From assembly GCA_025869365.1 (NCBI GenBank), contig JAOZVV010000173.1, forward strand, positions 62,001 to 126,000: 64,000 bases of DNA, written 5' to 3'. Positions within the stretch are counted from its first letter, which is position 1. Each line of letters opens with the position of its first letter. Made by a program: the position numbers and the translations under genes. Positions 36,274-44,482 of this stretch are shown here, one piece after another. This stretch comes from Pseudonocardia sp. (GTDB lineage Bacteria; Actinomycetota; Actinomycetes; Mycobacteriales; Pseudonocardiaceae). The notes beneath the pieces were generated by a model. It made no database searches. It was not told the DNA's origin and was given only the letters and a program-made list of their open reading frames with translations.

Positions 36274-36972
36274 GTGACCGTCGAGCCCGTTGACCAGCGC
36301 ACCGTTCGCCGCCGGCCCGCGCTCACCCGCCGTGAGGTGCTCACCGTCGCGCTCCGGCTGATCGACTCGGCCGGCGTGGAAGCCCTCTCGATGCGCCGCC
36401 TCGGCAAGGCGCTGGACCGGGACCCGATGCGCCTCTACCGTTTCGCCGCGAGCAAGGACGCCCTGCTCGACGACGTCGTGGAGCTGGTTCTGGAGGAGCT
36501 CGTGGTCCCCGGGGCCGTGGACGGGGACTGGCAGGGCGTCCTGCGCCGCACCGCGCACGACTTCCGGCGCCTCGCCCTGGCCCACCCCAACGTCGTCCCG
36601 CTGCTCGTCACGCGGCCGCTGTCCACCCCGCTCGGACTGCGCCCGGCCGGCACGCTGCGACCGCTGGAGAGCCTGCTCGGCCTGCTCGTCGACGCCGGCT
36701 TCGACGCCCGCGGCGCCCTGCACGGCTACCGCCTCTACATGGGTTTCCTGCACGGCTTCGTCCTCACCGAGCTGCAGGAACGGGTCAGCGTCCCCGAGGA
36801 GACGGACGCGCTGCTGCGGCTGGGCCTGCACCGGCTGCCGCCGCGCGAGTTCCCCCGGCTCCGCGGCCTGGCCGCCGAGCTCGCCTCGTTCGACGGCGAG
36901 CGGGAGCTGGACCAGGGACTGGACATCGTCGTGGGCGGGCTGGCCAGGCGGGTGCCCGCCACCCCCGGGTGA
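36274..36972 (+). CDS. TetR-family regulator with TetR class C-terminal domain
   Basis: A 232-residue repressor. The N-terminal helix-turn-helix (about 18-62) reads TRREVLTVALRLIDSAGVEA and MRRLGKALDRDPMRLYRFAASKDALL; the longer C-terminal domain resembles TetR_C_1 of tetracycline-type repressors. The GTG at 36274 follows CAGGGAGAACGCAGTCC. A dyad operator sits just upstream, next to the divergent sigma factor gene, so it may control itself and the sigma gene. No efflux pump is adjacent, so the inducer is unknown. Confidence 0.88.
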   Translation: MTVEPVDQRTVRRRPALTRREVLTVALRLIDSAGVEALSMRRLGKALDRDPMRLYRFAASKDALLDDVVELVLEELVVPGAVDGDWQGVLRRTAHDFRRLALAHPNVVPLLVTRPLSTPLGLRPAGTLRPLESLLGLLVDAGFDARGALHGYRLYMGFLHGFVLTELQERVSVPEETDALLRLGLHRLPPREFPRLRGLAAELASFDGERELDQGLDIVVGGLARRVPATPG

Positions 36973-37060
36973 CGCGGGCCGAGTAACCCGGGCCGGCCCC
37001 GGGTACTCCCTGCTCACGGGGCCGGCGACGAGCGTCGCCCCGGACCGGGAGGAGCGGACG

Positions 37061-37453
37061 ACGGACACCCAGCCCGGCGGTTCCTTCGCCGTCTCCTTCG
37101 CCATTTCCTTCGACGACGCCACATGCCTGCCCGCCCTGCGCGCGCGGATCCGCGCGATGCTGCGCGGGGCCGGACCGGAGATGCTGGTCGACGCCGAGCT
37201 GGTCTGCACGGAGCTCGTGACGAACGCGGTCGAGCACGCGGCCGGGCCGCGGTCCGTACGGGTCGCGATGGCGGACGAGGACCTGCGGATCGAGGTCGAC
37301 GACGCCAGCCCGGAGAAGCCGCTGACCCCCGGGGTCTCGCGTCTCGGCGGCATGCGGGGCCGCGGCCTCGTGATCGTCGACGCCGTCACGCGCTGGGGGA
37401 TCGACCGGGGCCGGTCGACCAAGACGGTCTGGGCGGCGATCCCGCGCACCTGA
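37061..37453 (+). CDS. anti-sigma-type ATP-binding protein (HATPase_c_2) with apparent non-canonical start
   Basis: The protein has the serine-kinase anti-sigma fold: DAELVCTELVTNAVEHA (N box), VDDASPEKP and MRGRGLVIVDAVTRWGI (G boxes). An ATG at 37157 would remove the first strand and helix. Conserved-looking sequence (SFDDATCLPALRARIRAM) continues upstream in frame with no ATG, GTG or TTG. A strong GGGAGGAG at 37047-37054 sits six bases before an ACG at 37061, giving 130 residues. So either ACG initiates or a start codon was lost. It may antagonise a sigma or anti-anti-sigma factor; partner unknown. Confidence 0.65.
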   Translation, partial: TDTQPGGSFAVSFAISFDDATCLPALRARIRAMLRGAGPEMLVDAELVCTELVTNAVEHAAGPRSVRVAMADEDLRIEVDDASPEKPLTPGVSRLGGMRGRGLVIVDAVTRWGIDRGRSTKTVWAAIPRT

Positions 37454-37620
37454 GCCGAGCGGCTCGGTCCGCGAGATCGTCCACGGCGTGCTCGATGTCG
37501 TCGACCCGCCGGCGGAGGTCGTTCGGGGCCGGCATCGCAGGGGACGCCGGACCCGCCCGGGGATCCTCGACAAGGTCGCACCGACGACGCCCGGGCGCCG
37601 GGACGGCCGGCCCCGGGCCG

Positions 37621-38211
37621 TCACCGCGCATAGGTCGCCAGCTGATCGGCGAAGGCGTCGAGGGCGGTCAGTGCCGCGGCGCCGTCCCTGTCGACGAGCC
37701 AGGCCAGGGTCACCCCGTCCGTCACCACCACGAGCATCCGCGCGAGCTGGGGGACCGGGACGGACCAGGTCACCCCGCAGCCGTCCGCGATGATCTCCAG
37801 GGTGGTGCGGGCGGTCCGGTGGTAGGCCGCGTACTGCTGCTGGGCCACGCCGGCGAGCGTCGGCTCGTTGAGGGCGTGCTGGGTCAGCGCCATCAGGACG
37901 GGCTCGCGGTCCGGCTCCGCCTCGACCGTCGCCCAGTACTCGCGCAGCGTCGCGCGCAGTGAGCCCTGCACGCTGTCGCGGATGTGCACCTTGCTCGCCT
38001 GCGCCTCGACGAGCGCCGCGACGGTCTGCTCGGTGAGCTCGGTGAGGAGCTCCTGCTTGGACGCGAAGCAGTAGTGGAAGGAGGCGAGGGACGCGCCGGC
38101 CTCGGCGCAGACCCGCCGGGTGGTGACGGCGGCGAACCCCTCCTTCGCGATCACCCGGAACGCGGCCGCGACGAGCTGCCTGCGGCGTTCGGTGGCCGGT
38201 ACCCGCGGCAT
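37621..38211 (-). CDS. TetR/AcrR-family transcriptional regulator
   Basis: A 196-residue repressor with the N-terminal helix-turn-helix RRQLVAAAFRVIAKEGFAAV and TRRVCAEAGASLASFHYCF at residues about 9-50, and a C-terminal ligand domain resembling the BetI-type group. ATG 38211 has GAGG six bases upstream. It is divergent from the permease operon at 38326 with 114 bp between, so it probably controls the permease / lactone oxidase / D-amino-acid enzyme genes. Longer upstream frames are antisense to the permease. Confidence 0.88.
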   Translation of the reverse strand: MPRVPATERRRQLVAAAFRVIAKEGFAAVTTRRVCAEAGASLASFHYCFASKQELLTELTEQTVAALVEAQASKVHIRDSVQGSLRATLREYWATVEAEPDREPVLMALTQHALNEPTLAGVAQQQYAAYHRTARTTLEIIADGCGVTWSVPVPQLARMLVVVTDGVTLAWLVDRDGAAALTALDAFADQLATYAR

Positions 38212-38325
38212 TCGTGACCTCCTCGTCCCAGGACTGGGTCGATCGTCCAAGACGCTTGACACAGTGTGGCCCGCGTCCCAGTCTGTTCCGCAACCCCAGG
38301 GAGGGTCGACAGCTCGGGAGCGGAG

Positions 38326-39762
38326 ATGGCGGAGCAGTTCGGGTACGCGGCGCAGTTCCCCAAGGTCCTGCGCCGGTTCGCCCTGTTCGCGATCGCCTTC
38401 TCCATCGTCTCGATCACCACCGGCATCATCGTGAACTACTCCTACGGTCTCACCGAACTGGGGCCCGCGACCGTCTGGCTGTGGCCGGTCGCGGCGGTGG
38501 GGCAGTTCCTGGTGGTGTTGGTCCTGGCCGAGCTCGCGGGGCACTTCCCGCTGGCCGGGGCCAACTACCAGTGGACGGCACGGCTGGTGGGCACGCGCTT
38601 CGGGTACGTCGTCGGCTCGCTGGGGGTGGTGTACGGCGCGGTCGGGCTCCCCGGGATCGCGCTGCTCGGCCTCGCCCCGCTGGCCGCGACCGTCTTCGGG
38701 CTGGATCCCGAGGACACCCGGCTCTGCGTGTTCATCGCCGTGCTGGCCCTGGTGCTCGCCTATCTGATCAACATCGTCCGGGTGCAGCTCGCGGCCCGGG
38801 TGAACAACGTCGCGGTGTTCGCCGAGATCATCGGGACCGTCGTGCTGAGCGTGATCGTGTTCGTCGCCTGGGTCCGCGGTGGGGGCGACGCCCCGGCCCC
38901 GCACGGGTTCGGCTTCCTGTCCACGACGAACGAGGGTGCGGCCTTCCCGGACGCGCTCGTCGGCGGGGCCCTGATCGGGATCTTCACGCTGGTGGGGTTC
39001 GAGGCGGCGGCGGACATGGCCGAGGAGGCCGTCGACGCCCGGCGCACCGTGCCGCGGGCGATGATCCTGTCCGTCGTGGTGTCGAGCCTGCTCGGGATGC
39101 TGGCGCTCGTCGGGTTCACGCTGGCGATCCCGGACCTCGGCGCGATCGAGGCGTCGTCCGTGCCGCTGGCGGACATCGCGGCCTACTGGCTCGGGCCGGT
39201 GCTGACGCGGGTCTTCCTGGCGGTCGTCGTGTTCTCGATGCTCGCGCTCGTCGTGGTGGCGGCCGCGTCGAACTCACGGCTGATCTTCGCGATGGCGCGC
39301 GACGGGCTGCTGCCGTTCTCCGGGGTGCTCAAGCGGGTCAACGCGGGCACGCGCACCCCGGTGCCGGCGCTCGTGGCGTCCCTGCTGGTGTGCCTGCTCC
39401 TGCTCGCGTACGGCACCCTCGACGGCGACGCGTTCGGCGTGCTCGTCGGGGCGACCGCGCTGGTGCCCTACCTCGTCTACCTGCTGACCCTCGGCGGCTA
39501 TCTCGCCCGGCGACGCTCGATCGTCGACGCGGGGGAGGGCGGGTTCCGGCTGGGCGTGTTCGCCGTCCCGGTGGCCGCGCTGGCCCTGCTCTGGCTGGTC
39601 GCCGTCGTCGCGGCGCTGACGCTGCCCGAGGCGTTCCGCTCGGCGGACTACGTTGTCCTGGGCGCGCTCGCGCTGGCCGGGATCTGGTACGTCGCGGTGC
39701 TGCGGCGCAAGCTGAGGGACGGCACGGCGGGGCTGGACCTGGAGGAGCGGGTGGACGCATGA
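38326..39762 (+). CDS. APC-superfamily amino acid permease
   Basis: A 478-residue transporter with about twelve membrane helices, beginning AEQFGYAAQFPKVLRRFALF before the first helix, as in the GABA/choline-type eukaryotic-like APC permeases. ATG 38326 follows GGGAGCGGAG closely. The consensus helix-1 stretch SITTGIIVNYSYGLTELGP and the loop GFEAAADMAEEAVDARRTVPRA are typical of the family. Its stop overlaps the next ATG as ATGA, so it is coupled to the lactone oxidase. The substrate is unknown; a D-amino acid, amine or polyol-derived acid fits the neighbours. Confidence 0.88.
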   Translation: MAEQFGYAAQFPKVLRRFALFAIAFSIVSITTGIIVNYSYGLTELGPATVWLWPVAAVGQFLVVLVLAELAGHFPLAGANYQWTARLVGTRFGYVVGSLGVVYGAVGLPGIALLGLAPLAATVFGLDPEDTRLCVFIAVLALVLAYLINIVRVQLAARVNNVAVFAEIIGTVVLSVIVFVAWVRGGGDAPAPHGFGFLSTTNEGAAFPDALVGGALIGIFTLVGFEAAADMAEEAVDARRTVPRAMILSVVVSSLLGMLALVGFTLAIPDLGAIEASSVPLADIAAYWLGPVLTRVFLAVVVFSMLALVVVAAASNSRLIFAMARDGLLPFSGVLKRVNAGTRTPVPALVASLLVCLLLLAYGTLDGDAFGVLVGATALVPYLVYLLTLGGYLARRRSIVDAGEGGFRLGVFAVPVAALALLWLVAVVAALTLPEAFRSADYVVLGALALAGIWYVAVLRRKLRDGTAGLDLEERVDA

Positions 39763-41054
39763 CCTGGCAGAACTGGGCGGGGAACCAGCGCACCTACCCG
39801 GTGCGGTTCGTCGAGGCCAGGGACGCGGGCGAGGTCTCGGACGCGGTCAAGGCCGCCGCGCGGGACGGGCTGAGGGTCAAGGCGCTCGGGAGCGGGCACT
39901 CGTTCACCGGCATCGCCGTGGCGCAGGACGTGGCGCTGCTCGTGCCGTCCGATCCCGCCGCGGTGCGGGTGGACGGCCCGCTCGTGACCGTGCCCGCAGG
40001 GCTCACCCTGCACCGGCTGAACGAGCTGCTGTGGGAGCGCGGGCTCGCGCTGCCCAACCTCGGCGACATCGACGCCCAGACCGTCGCCGGCGCGATCTCC
40101 ACCGGCACCCACGGCACCGGCGCCACCCACCAGGGCATCGCGGCGCAGGTCCGGGCGCTGGAGATCGTGCTGGCGGACGGGTCGGTGCTGGCGTGCTCGC
40201 CGGCGGAGCATCCGGAGCTGTTCTCCGCGGCGCGGGTCGGGCTCGGCGCGCTGGGGATCCTGACGAGTGTGACCCTGCAGGCCGTGCCCGCGTTCCGGTT
40301 GCACGCCGTCGAGAAGGCGCTGCCGCTCGAGCAGGTGCTCGCGGAGCTCGACGGGCTCGCCGCCGGGAACGACCACTTCGAGTTCTACTGGTTCCCGCAC
40401 ACGGAGATCGCCGCGACCAAGCGCAACAACCGGACCGAGGCCACCGGCCCGACTCGCGGCCGCGTCGCGGAGTGGGTGGGGGACGACCTGCTCGGCAACG
40501 GGGCGTTCGCGATGGCCTGCCGGGTCGGCGCGCGGATGCCGCGGCTCGTCCCGGGGCTGAACCGGCTCGCGGCGCGGCAGTTCGCGGACGCCGAGTACGT
40601 CGATCGCTCGTACCGGGTGTTCTGCTCGCCGCGGCGGGTGCGGTTCCTGGAGACGGAGTACGCGGTGCCGCGCGAGGCGTTGCCGGAAGCCCTTGCGGGG
40701 CTGCGGGTCGCGGCCCAGCGGCACGGGCAGGCCGTCACCTTCCCGGTGGAGGTGCGGGTCACCGCGGGGGACGACATCCCGCTCTCGACGGCGTCGGGCC
40801 GGGACACCGCGTACGTCGCCGTGCACGTCTACAAGGGACAGCCGCACGAGGCGTACTTCGGCGCCGTCGAGTCCGTGATGACCGCGCTCGACGGGCGTCC
40901 GCACTGGGGCAAGCTGCACACCCGCGCCGCGGACACGCTGCGGGACTCCTATCCGGGCTTCGACGCCTTCGTCGCCCTGCGGGATCGGCTCGACCCGGAG
41001 GGCCGGTTCACCAACCCCTACCTGGACCGGGTGCTGGGAGTGCCCACCGCATGA
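39759..41054 (+). CDS. FAD-linked D-arabinono-1,4-lactone oxidase family protein
   Basis: A 431-residue flavoprotein of the VAO superfamily. The N-terminal FAD domain has VKALGSGHSFTGIAVAQD, whose His is the usual covalent flavin site, and LPNLGDIDAQTVAGAISTGT followed by THGTG. The C-terminal ALO domain ends with GRPHWGKLHTR and DPEGRFTNPYLDRVLG. Members oxidise aldonolactones or alditols with O2. It overlaps both neighbours by ATGA, sitting between a permease and a D-threonine-aldolase-like enzyme, so all three probably serve one catabolic route. The natural substrate cannot be told apart from sequence. Confidence 0.88.
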   Translation: MTWQNWAGNQRTYPVRFVEARDAGEVSDAVKAAARDGLRVKALGSGHSFTGIAVAQDVALLVPSDPAAVRVDGPLVTVPAGLTLHRLNELLWERGLALPNLGDIDAQTVAGAISTGTHGTGATHQGIAAQVRALEIVLADGSVLACSPAEHPELFSAARVGLGALGILTSVTLQAVPAFRLHAVEKALPLEQVLAELDGLAAGNDHFEFYWFPHTEIAATKRNNRTEATGPTRGRVAEWVGDDLLGNGAFAMACRVGARMPRLVPGLNRLAARQFADAEYVDRSYRVFCSPRRVRFLETEYAVPREALPEALAGLRVAAQRHGQAVTFPVEVRVTAGDDIPLSTASGRDTAYVAVHVYKGQPHEAYFGAVESVMTALDGRPHWGKLHTRAADTLRDSYPGFDAFVALRDRLDPEGRFTNPYLDRVLGVPTA

Positions 41055-42073
41055 GGATCGCCGACCTGACCACGCCCGCCCTGCTCGTGGACGTCGACGC
41101 GCTGGAGGCCAACCTCGCGGACATGGCGGCGGCGCTGCCGGGTTCCCGGATGCGCCCGCACGTCAAGGCGCACAAGACGACCGCGCTCGCCGCCCGGCAG
41201 TCCGCGGTGGGTCACACCGGGTTCACCTGCGCGACGATCCGCGAGGTCGAGGGCATGGTGGCGGCCGGGCTGGGCCAGGACCTGTTGCTGGCCAACGAGG
41301 TCCTCGACGCCCGGCGGCTCGGCCCGCTCGTCGATGCCGGCGCGCGCGTCACCCTCGCGATCGACTCGGACCGGACCCTGGCAGCGGCGGTGGCGGGCGG
41401 GGTCCGCGAGGTGCTGATCGACGTCAACGTGGGGCTGCCGCGCTGCGGGATCGCGCCGTCGGGGGCCGGCCGGCTGGCGGACGCGGCCCGGGCCGCGGGA
41501 CTCGGGGTCCGGGGCGTCATGGGCTACGAGGGTCACCTGATGATGCTGCCGGACGTCGCGGAGCGGGCGAAGCTGACCGAGGAGGCCATGATGCGCCTGC
41601 TGGCGGCGCACGCGGACGTCGGCGGGGACGTCGTGTCCGGCGGCGGGACCGGCACCTACGCGCTGAACACCTGGGCGAACGAGATCCAGGCGGGCTCGTA
41701 CGCGCTGATGGACACGGCCTACTCGGCGGCGGGCGTGCCGTTCCGGCAGGCGCTGACCGTGCTGGCCACGGTCATCTCCGCCACCGCGCCGGCCGGGGAG
41801 ATGCCGGGCTACGCGGTCGCGGACGTCGGACTCAAGTCCCTGGGGATGGACCACGGCAACCCGACGGTCCCCGGCGCGCAGGTGTGGTTCTGCTCGGACG
41901 AGCACACGACGTTCGGCGGGGACGCCCTGCCCGAGGTGGGGGACCGGGTGCGGGTCCTGCCCGCGCACGTCGACCCGACGGTCGCCCTGCACGAGCGGAT
42001 GCACCTGGTCCGGGGAGAGGGCCCGGACGCGGAGGTGCTCGACAGCTGGGCGGTGGACCTGCGCGGCTGGTGA
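41051..42073 (+). CDS. D-threonine aldolase / D-serine dehydratase-like PLP enzyme
   Basis: A 340-residue fold-III PLP enzyme of the DSD1/low-specificity D-threonine aldolase family. It begins DLTTPALLVDVDALEANLAD, and the PLP lysine is in RPHVKAHKT at about residue 38. The substrate-side DVNVGLPRCGI and GYEGHLMM follow, and the metal site near the C-terminus contains LPAHVDPTVALHERMHLV. It would cleave or dehydrate D-beta-hydroxy amino acids using PLP and a divalent ion. ATG 41051 overlaps the oxidase stop. It ends the three-gene operon, followed by a very strong hairpin. Confidence 0.87.
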   Translation: MRIADLTTPALLVDVDALEANLADMAAALPGSRMRPHVKAHKTTALAARQSAVGHTGFTCATIREVEGMVAAGLGQDLLLANEVLDARRLGPLVDAGARVTLAIDSDRTLAAAVAGGVREVLIDVNVGLPRCGIAPSGAGRLADAARAAGLGVRGVMGYEGHLMMLPDVAERAKLTEEAMMRLLAAHADVGGDVVSGGGTGTYALNTWANEIQAGSYALMDTAYSAAGVPFRQALTVLATVISATAPAGEMPGYAVADVGLKSLGMDHGNPTVPGAQVWFCSDEHTTFGGDALPEVGDRVRVLPAHVDPTVALHERMHLVRGEGPDAEVLDSWAVDLRGW

Positions 42074-42079
42074 GCCCAG

Positions 42080-42134
42080 GTTCAGGAAAGCCACATTCAT
42101 GTAAGCGCATTACATGAATGTGGCTTTCCTGAAC
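42080..42134. terminator. bidirectional terminator-like hairpin, perfect 25-bp stem
   Basis: Two perfectly complementary 25-base arms (42080-42104 and 42110-42134), beginning GTTCAGGAAAGCCACATTC, with loop GCGCA. It lies between two convergent genes (stops at 42073 and 42136). The stem is only about 40 percent GC in a GC-rich chromosome and has no T-tract, so it is unusual for a terminator. Confidence 0.75.
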
Positions 42135-42135
42135 A

Positions 42136-42432
42136 TCAGGGGCGGCCGCGCGACACCGCCACGAACACCGCGGGCTCGGATCCCGGGTTGTGGACCGACC
42201 GCAGGTCCAGGCCCGTGAACCACAGGACGCTGCCCTCGGCGAACCGGCGTGCGCCCCCGTGCCGGCACCGGAGCTCGATCTCCCCCGCCGTCATCACCAC
42301 GAGGATGCCGATCCACTCCTGCTCGACGTGCGGGCGGGACTCCCCGGGCTCGATCACGAATGTCCGGCGCACGAACGCGACGGGGCCGGGGCTGCCCCCG
42401 GGCTCACCCCGACCCGTGTCGGCCTCGCTCAC
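42136..42432 (-). CDS. small cupin-like protein
   Basis: A 98-residue single-domain protein with the cupin pattern: FVIEPGESRPHVEQEWIGIL (motif 1 with a His and Glu) and ARRFAEGSVLWFTGLDLRSV (motif 2) followed by VHNPGSEPAVFVAVSRG. Cupins of this size often sense or bind a small molecule. GTG 42432 follows GGAGAG by five bases, which decides the start. Its stop codon abuts the 25-bp hairpin arm. The patatin gene lies 86 bp downstream of its start on the same strand and upstream in transcription, so the two may be co-transcribed. Confidence 0.7.
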   Translation of the reverse strand: MSEADTGRGEPGGSPGPVAFVRRTFVIEPGESRPHVEQEWIGILVVMTAGEIELRCRHGGARRFAEGSVLWFTGLDLRSVHNPGSEPAVFVAVSRGRP

Positions 42433-42518
42433 GTCGACTCTCCACCCCTCGTCCGAAGAGCCGATGTGCGGCCCACACCGGTAGCGACCGGGACGGCACC
42501 GGAAAGTCATCGCCGCGA

Positions 42519-43517
42519 TCACGCACCGGCCGAGTCCAACGCCTCCCTGGCCGCCTCGTAGCCGAGGGCGGACGCCCGCTCGACGCGCGGCACGTCGGTG
42601 GTGAGGCCGCGGACTCCGGCGCTGCTCAGCGGGGTGATCGGGTAGACGTGGACGCCGTCGCGGTGCGGATGGGCCGCGTCGGAGAGCAGGGTGAGGGTCT
42701 CCGCGTAGCGCCGGACGTCCTGGGTCATCGCGCCGAGGCCGGGCACCAGCACGTCCAGCGAACGCGCCCACCACGGTGCCCGGGCGGCGGCATGCGAGCG
42801 ACGCAGCTCGGGCACCGTTCTCGTCAGCAGGGCGAGAACGTGTGTCGCGCCGTCCTGCAGCGCGCGCAGGACGGGCAGCGGATCGCCGATCGAGCCGTCG
42901 ATCCAGCGGCGCCCGTGCAGCGTGACGGGAGGGCCGGTGAGCAGCGGGATGGCCGCCGTCGCGCGCATCGCGAGCTGCCACTCGGCGGCCGTCGCGAGCC
43001 CGGTGAGCACGTGCGGGCTCAGGTCCGCGGGATCGGTGACCATCACCCGCAGCGGGGCGGGGGAGTCCCGCAGCGCGTCCCAGTCCGTCGGCCGCGACCG
43101 CAGCAGGATCCCGTCGACGAGATGGTCGAGGGAGACCATGGGCCGGCGCGTGCCGAACCGGCGGCGGTCGATGAAAGCCCGGCACGCCATGTCGTCCGGG
43201 AAGATCCGCGCCGCCTCCGGGCCGTTCCCGAGCAGCAGCGCCGCCCCCACGAACGCCCCCGCCGACGCCCCGTAGACGACGTCGAACCCGCTGTTGAGGC
43301 CCGCGTCCTGCAACGCGTGCACCATGCCGCCGGCATAGGACCCCCGCATCCCGCCGCCCCCGACGACGAGCGCGACCCGATGCGGGTCCGAGCGGCCGAG
43401 CGGCGTGCTCCCGGCGTCCCGGCGACGCAGCAGGACCCGCAGCACGTCGCCGTCCCCAGGCAGCGGGGCGGGCTCCGGCATGCTTGCGTGGATCTCCGGC
43501 CGCATGCGGACCATCAT
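42519..43517 (-). CDS. patatin-like phospholipase
   Basis: A 332-residue lipid acyl hydrolase of the bacterial patatin/RssA group. The oxyanion motif GGGGMRGSYAGG lies near residue 52, the serine nucleophile is in YGASAGAF near 82, and the dyad acid is in WIDGSIGD (DG motif) near 207. There is no signal peptide, so it is probably cytoplasmic or membrane-associated. It is divergent from the crotonase gene at 43562, with 44 bp between. The substrate, phospholipid or neutral lipid, is unknown. Confidence 0.88.
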   Translation of the reverse strand: MMVRMRPEIHASMPEPAPLPGDGDVLRVLLRRRDAGSTPLGRSDPHRVALVVGGGGMRGSYAGGMVHALQDAGLNSGFDVVYGASAGAFVGAALLLGNGPEAARIFPDDMACRAFIDRRRFGTRRPMVSLDHLVDGILLRSRPTDWDALRDSPAPLRVMVTDPADLSPHVLTGLATAAEWQLAMRATAAIPLLTGPPVTLHGRRWIDGSIGDPLPVLRALQDGATHVLALLTRTVPELRRSHAAARAPWWARSLDVLVPGLGAMTQDVRRYAETLTLLSDAAHPHRDGVHVYPITPLSSAGVRGLTTDVPRVERASALGYEAAREALDSAGA

Positions 43518-43561
43518 CGCGCGGCGGCCGGGTGGGCGCTGACCGCGGGAGGAGCCGGGAC

Positions 43562-44314
43562 GTGGACGGAGTGCAGGTGCGGGACGAGGGCCCGGTCCGG
43601 CGGATCACCCTGAACCGCCCCCGGACACGCAACGCGCTCACCCGTGAGGATCTGCGAGACCTCCGGGACGCGTTCGACCTCGGCCCGGCCGTCCGCGCGG
43701 TCGTCCTGGACGCCGCGGGGGACCGGGCGTTCTGCGCGGGGATGAACGTCGACGTCTTCCTCGCGCTCGGCTCGGAGGCGGAGGCACGCGCGTTCATCGA
43801 CGGCCTGCGCGCGCTGCTGCGGACGGTCCGGACCGCACCGGTGACCACGATCTGCGCGATCGACGGCTACTGCCTCGGCGCCGCGTTCGAACTGGCGCTG
43901 GCCTGCGACCTGCGCGTCGCCACGACCCGTGCGTCGTTCGGGCTCCCGGAGATCAAGCTCGGCGTCCCGTCCGTCGTCGACGCCGCGCTGCTGCAGCAGT
44001 ACGTCGGGCTGTCGCTGGCGAAGGAGATCATCCTGACCGGGGACACCTACCCGGTCGCCCGCCTCGCCGGGATCTGCACCGCGGTCGTGGAGCCGGGGGA
44101 GCTGGGCCCGCGGACCGAGGAGCTGGTCGGGAAGGTCGCCGGGCACACCCGCACCGTGCTGGCGTCGCAGAAGCGGCTCTTCGAGACCTGGCAGAACACC
44201 GGCCTCGCGGACGGTGCCCGCGCCAGCGTCGAGGAGTTCGCCACCACCTTCGCCGCCCGTGAGACCCGCGAACAGCTGGCGAGCTACCGCGCGGGGCTCG
44301 GCGGTCGCCGCTGA
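43562..44314 (+). CDS. enoyl-CoA hydratase/isomerase family protein
   Basis: A 250-residue crotonase-fold protein. NRPRTRNALTREDL begins the fold, FCAGMNVDVFLAL gives the first oxyanion strand, and AIDGYCLGAAFELALACDLR the second. The region FGLPEIKLGVPSVVDAALL carries the glutamate (PEIKLG) typical of active hydratases. GTG 43562 was chosen because GGGAGGAG stands seven bases upstream. It is a second crotonase in the window with a more classical active site than the one at 1692. It is divergent from the patatin gene, which may link it to fatty acid turnover. Confidence 0.87.
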   Translation: MDGVQVRDEGPVRRITLNRPRTRNALTREDLRDLRDAFDLGPAVRAVVLDAAGDRAFCAGMNVDVFLALGSEAEARAFIDGLRALLRTVRTAPVTTICAIDGYCLGAAFELALACDLRVATTRASFGLPEIKLGVPSVVDAALLQQYVGLSLAKEIILTGDTYPVARLAGICTAVVEPGELGPRTEELVGKVAGHTRTVLASQKRLFETWQNTGLADGARASVEEFATTFAARETREQLASYRAGLGGRR

Positions 44315-44482
44315 CGGGCCGGGTTCTCGGGCTCCGAGGATCCGGCGATTTCTTCACCGGTCCCGGTCCCGGGCCCGGCCCGCACCGTGCCCGGAGCACG
44401 AAGAGCGGCCCGGCTTTCGTGTCCCGGACACGAACCGATTCGACGTGACCGGTGTCACGGTAGGGGGGACACCCGTAGAGCG

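Noticed and set aside
37157-37453. Start of the anti-sigma-type gene at the first ATG
   Set aside because: It would remove the first strand and helix of the ATPase fold, has no Shine-Dalgarno at proper distance, and ignores the GGGAGGAG upstream of 37061.
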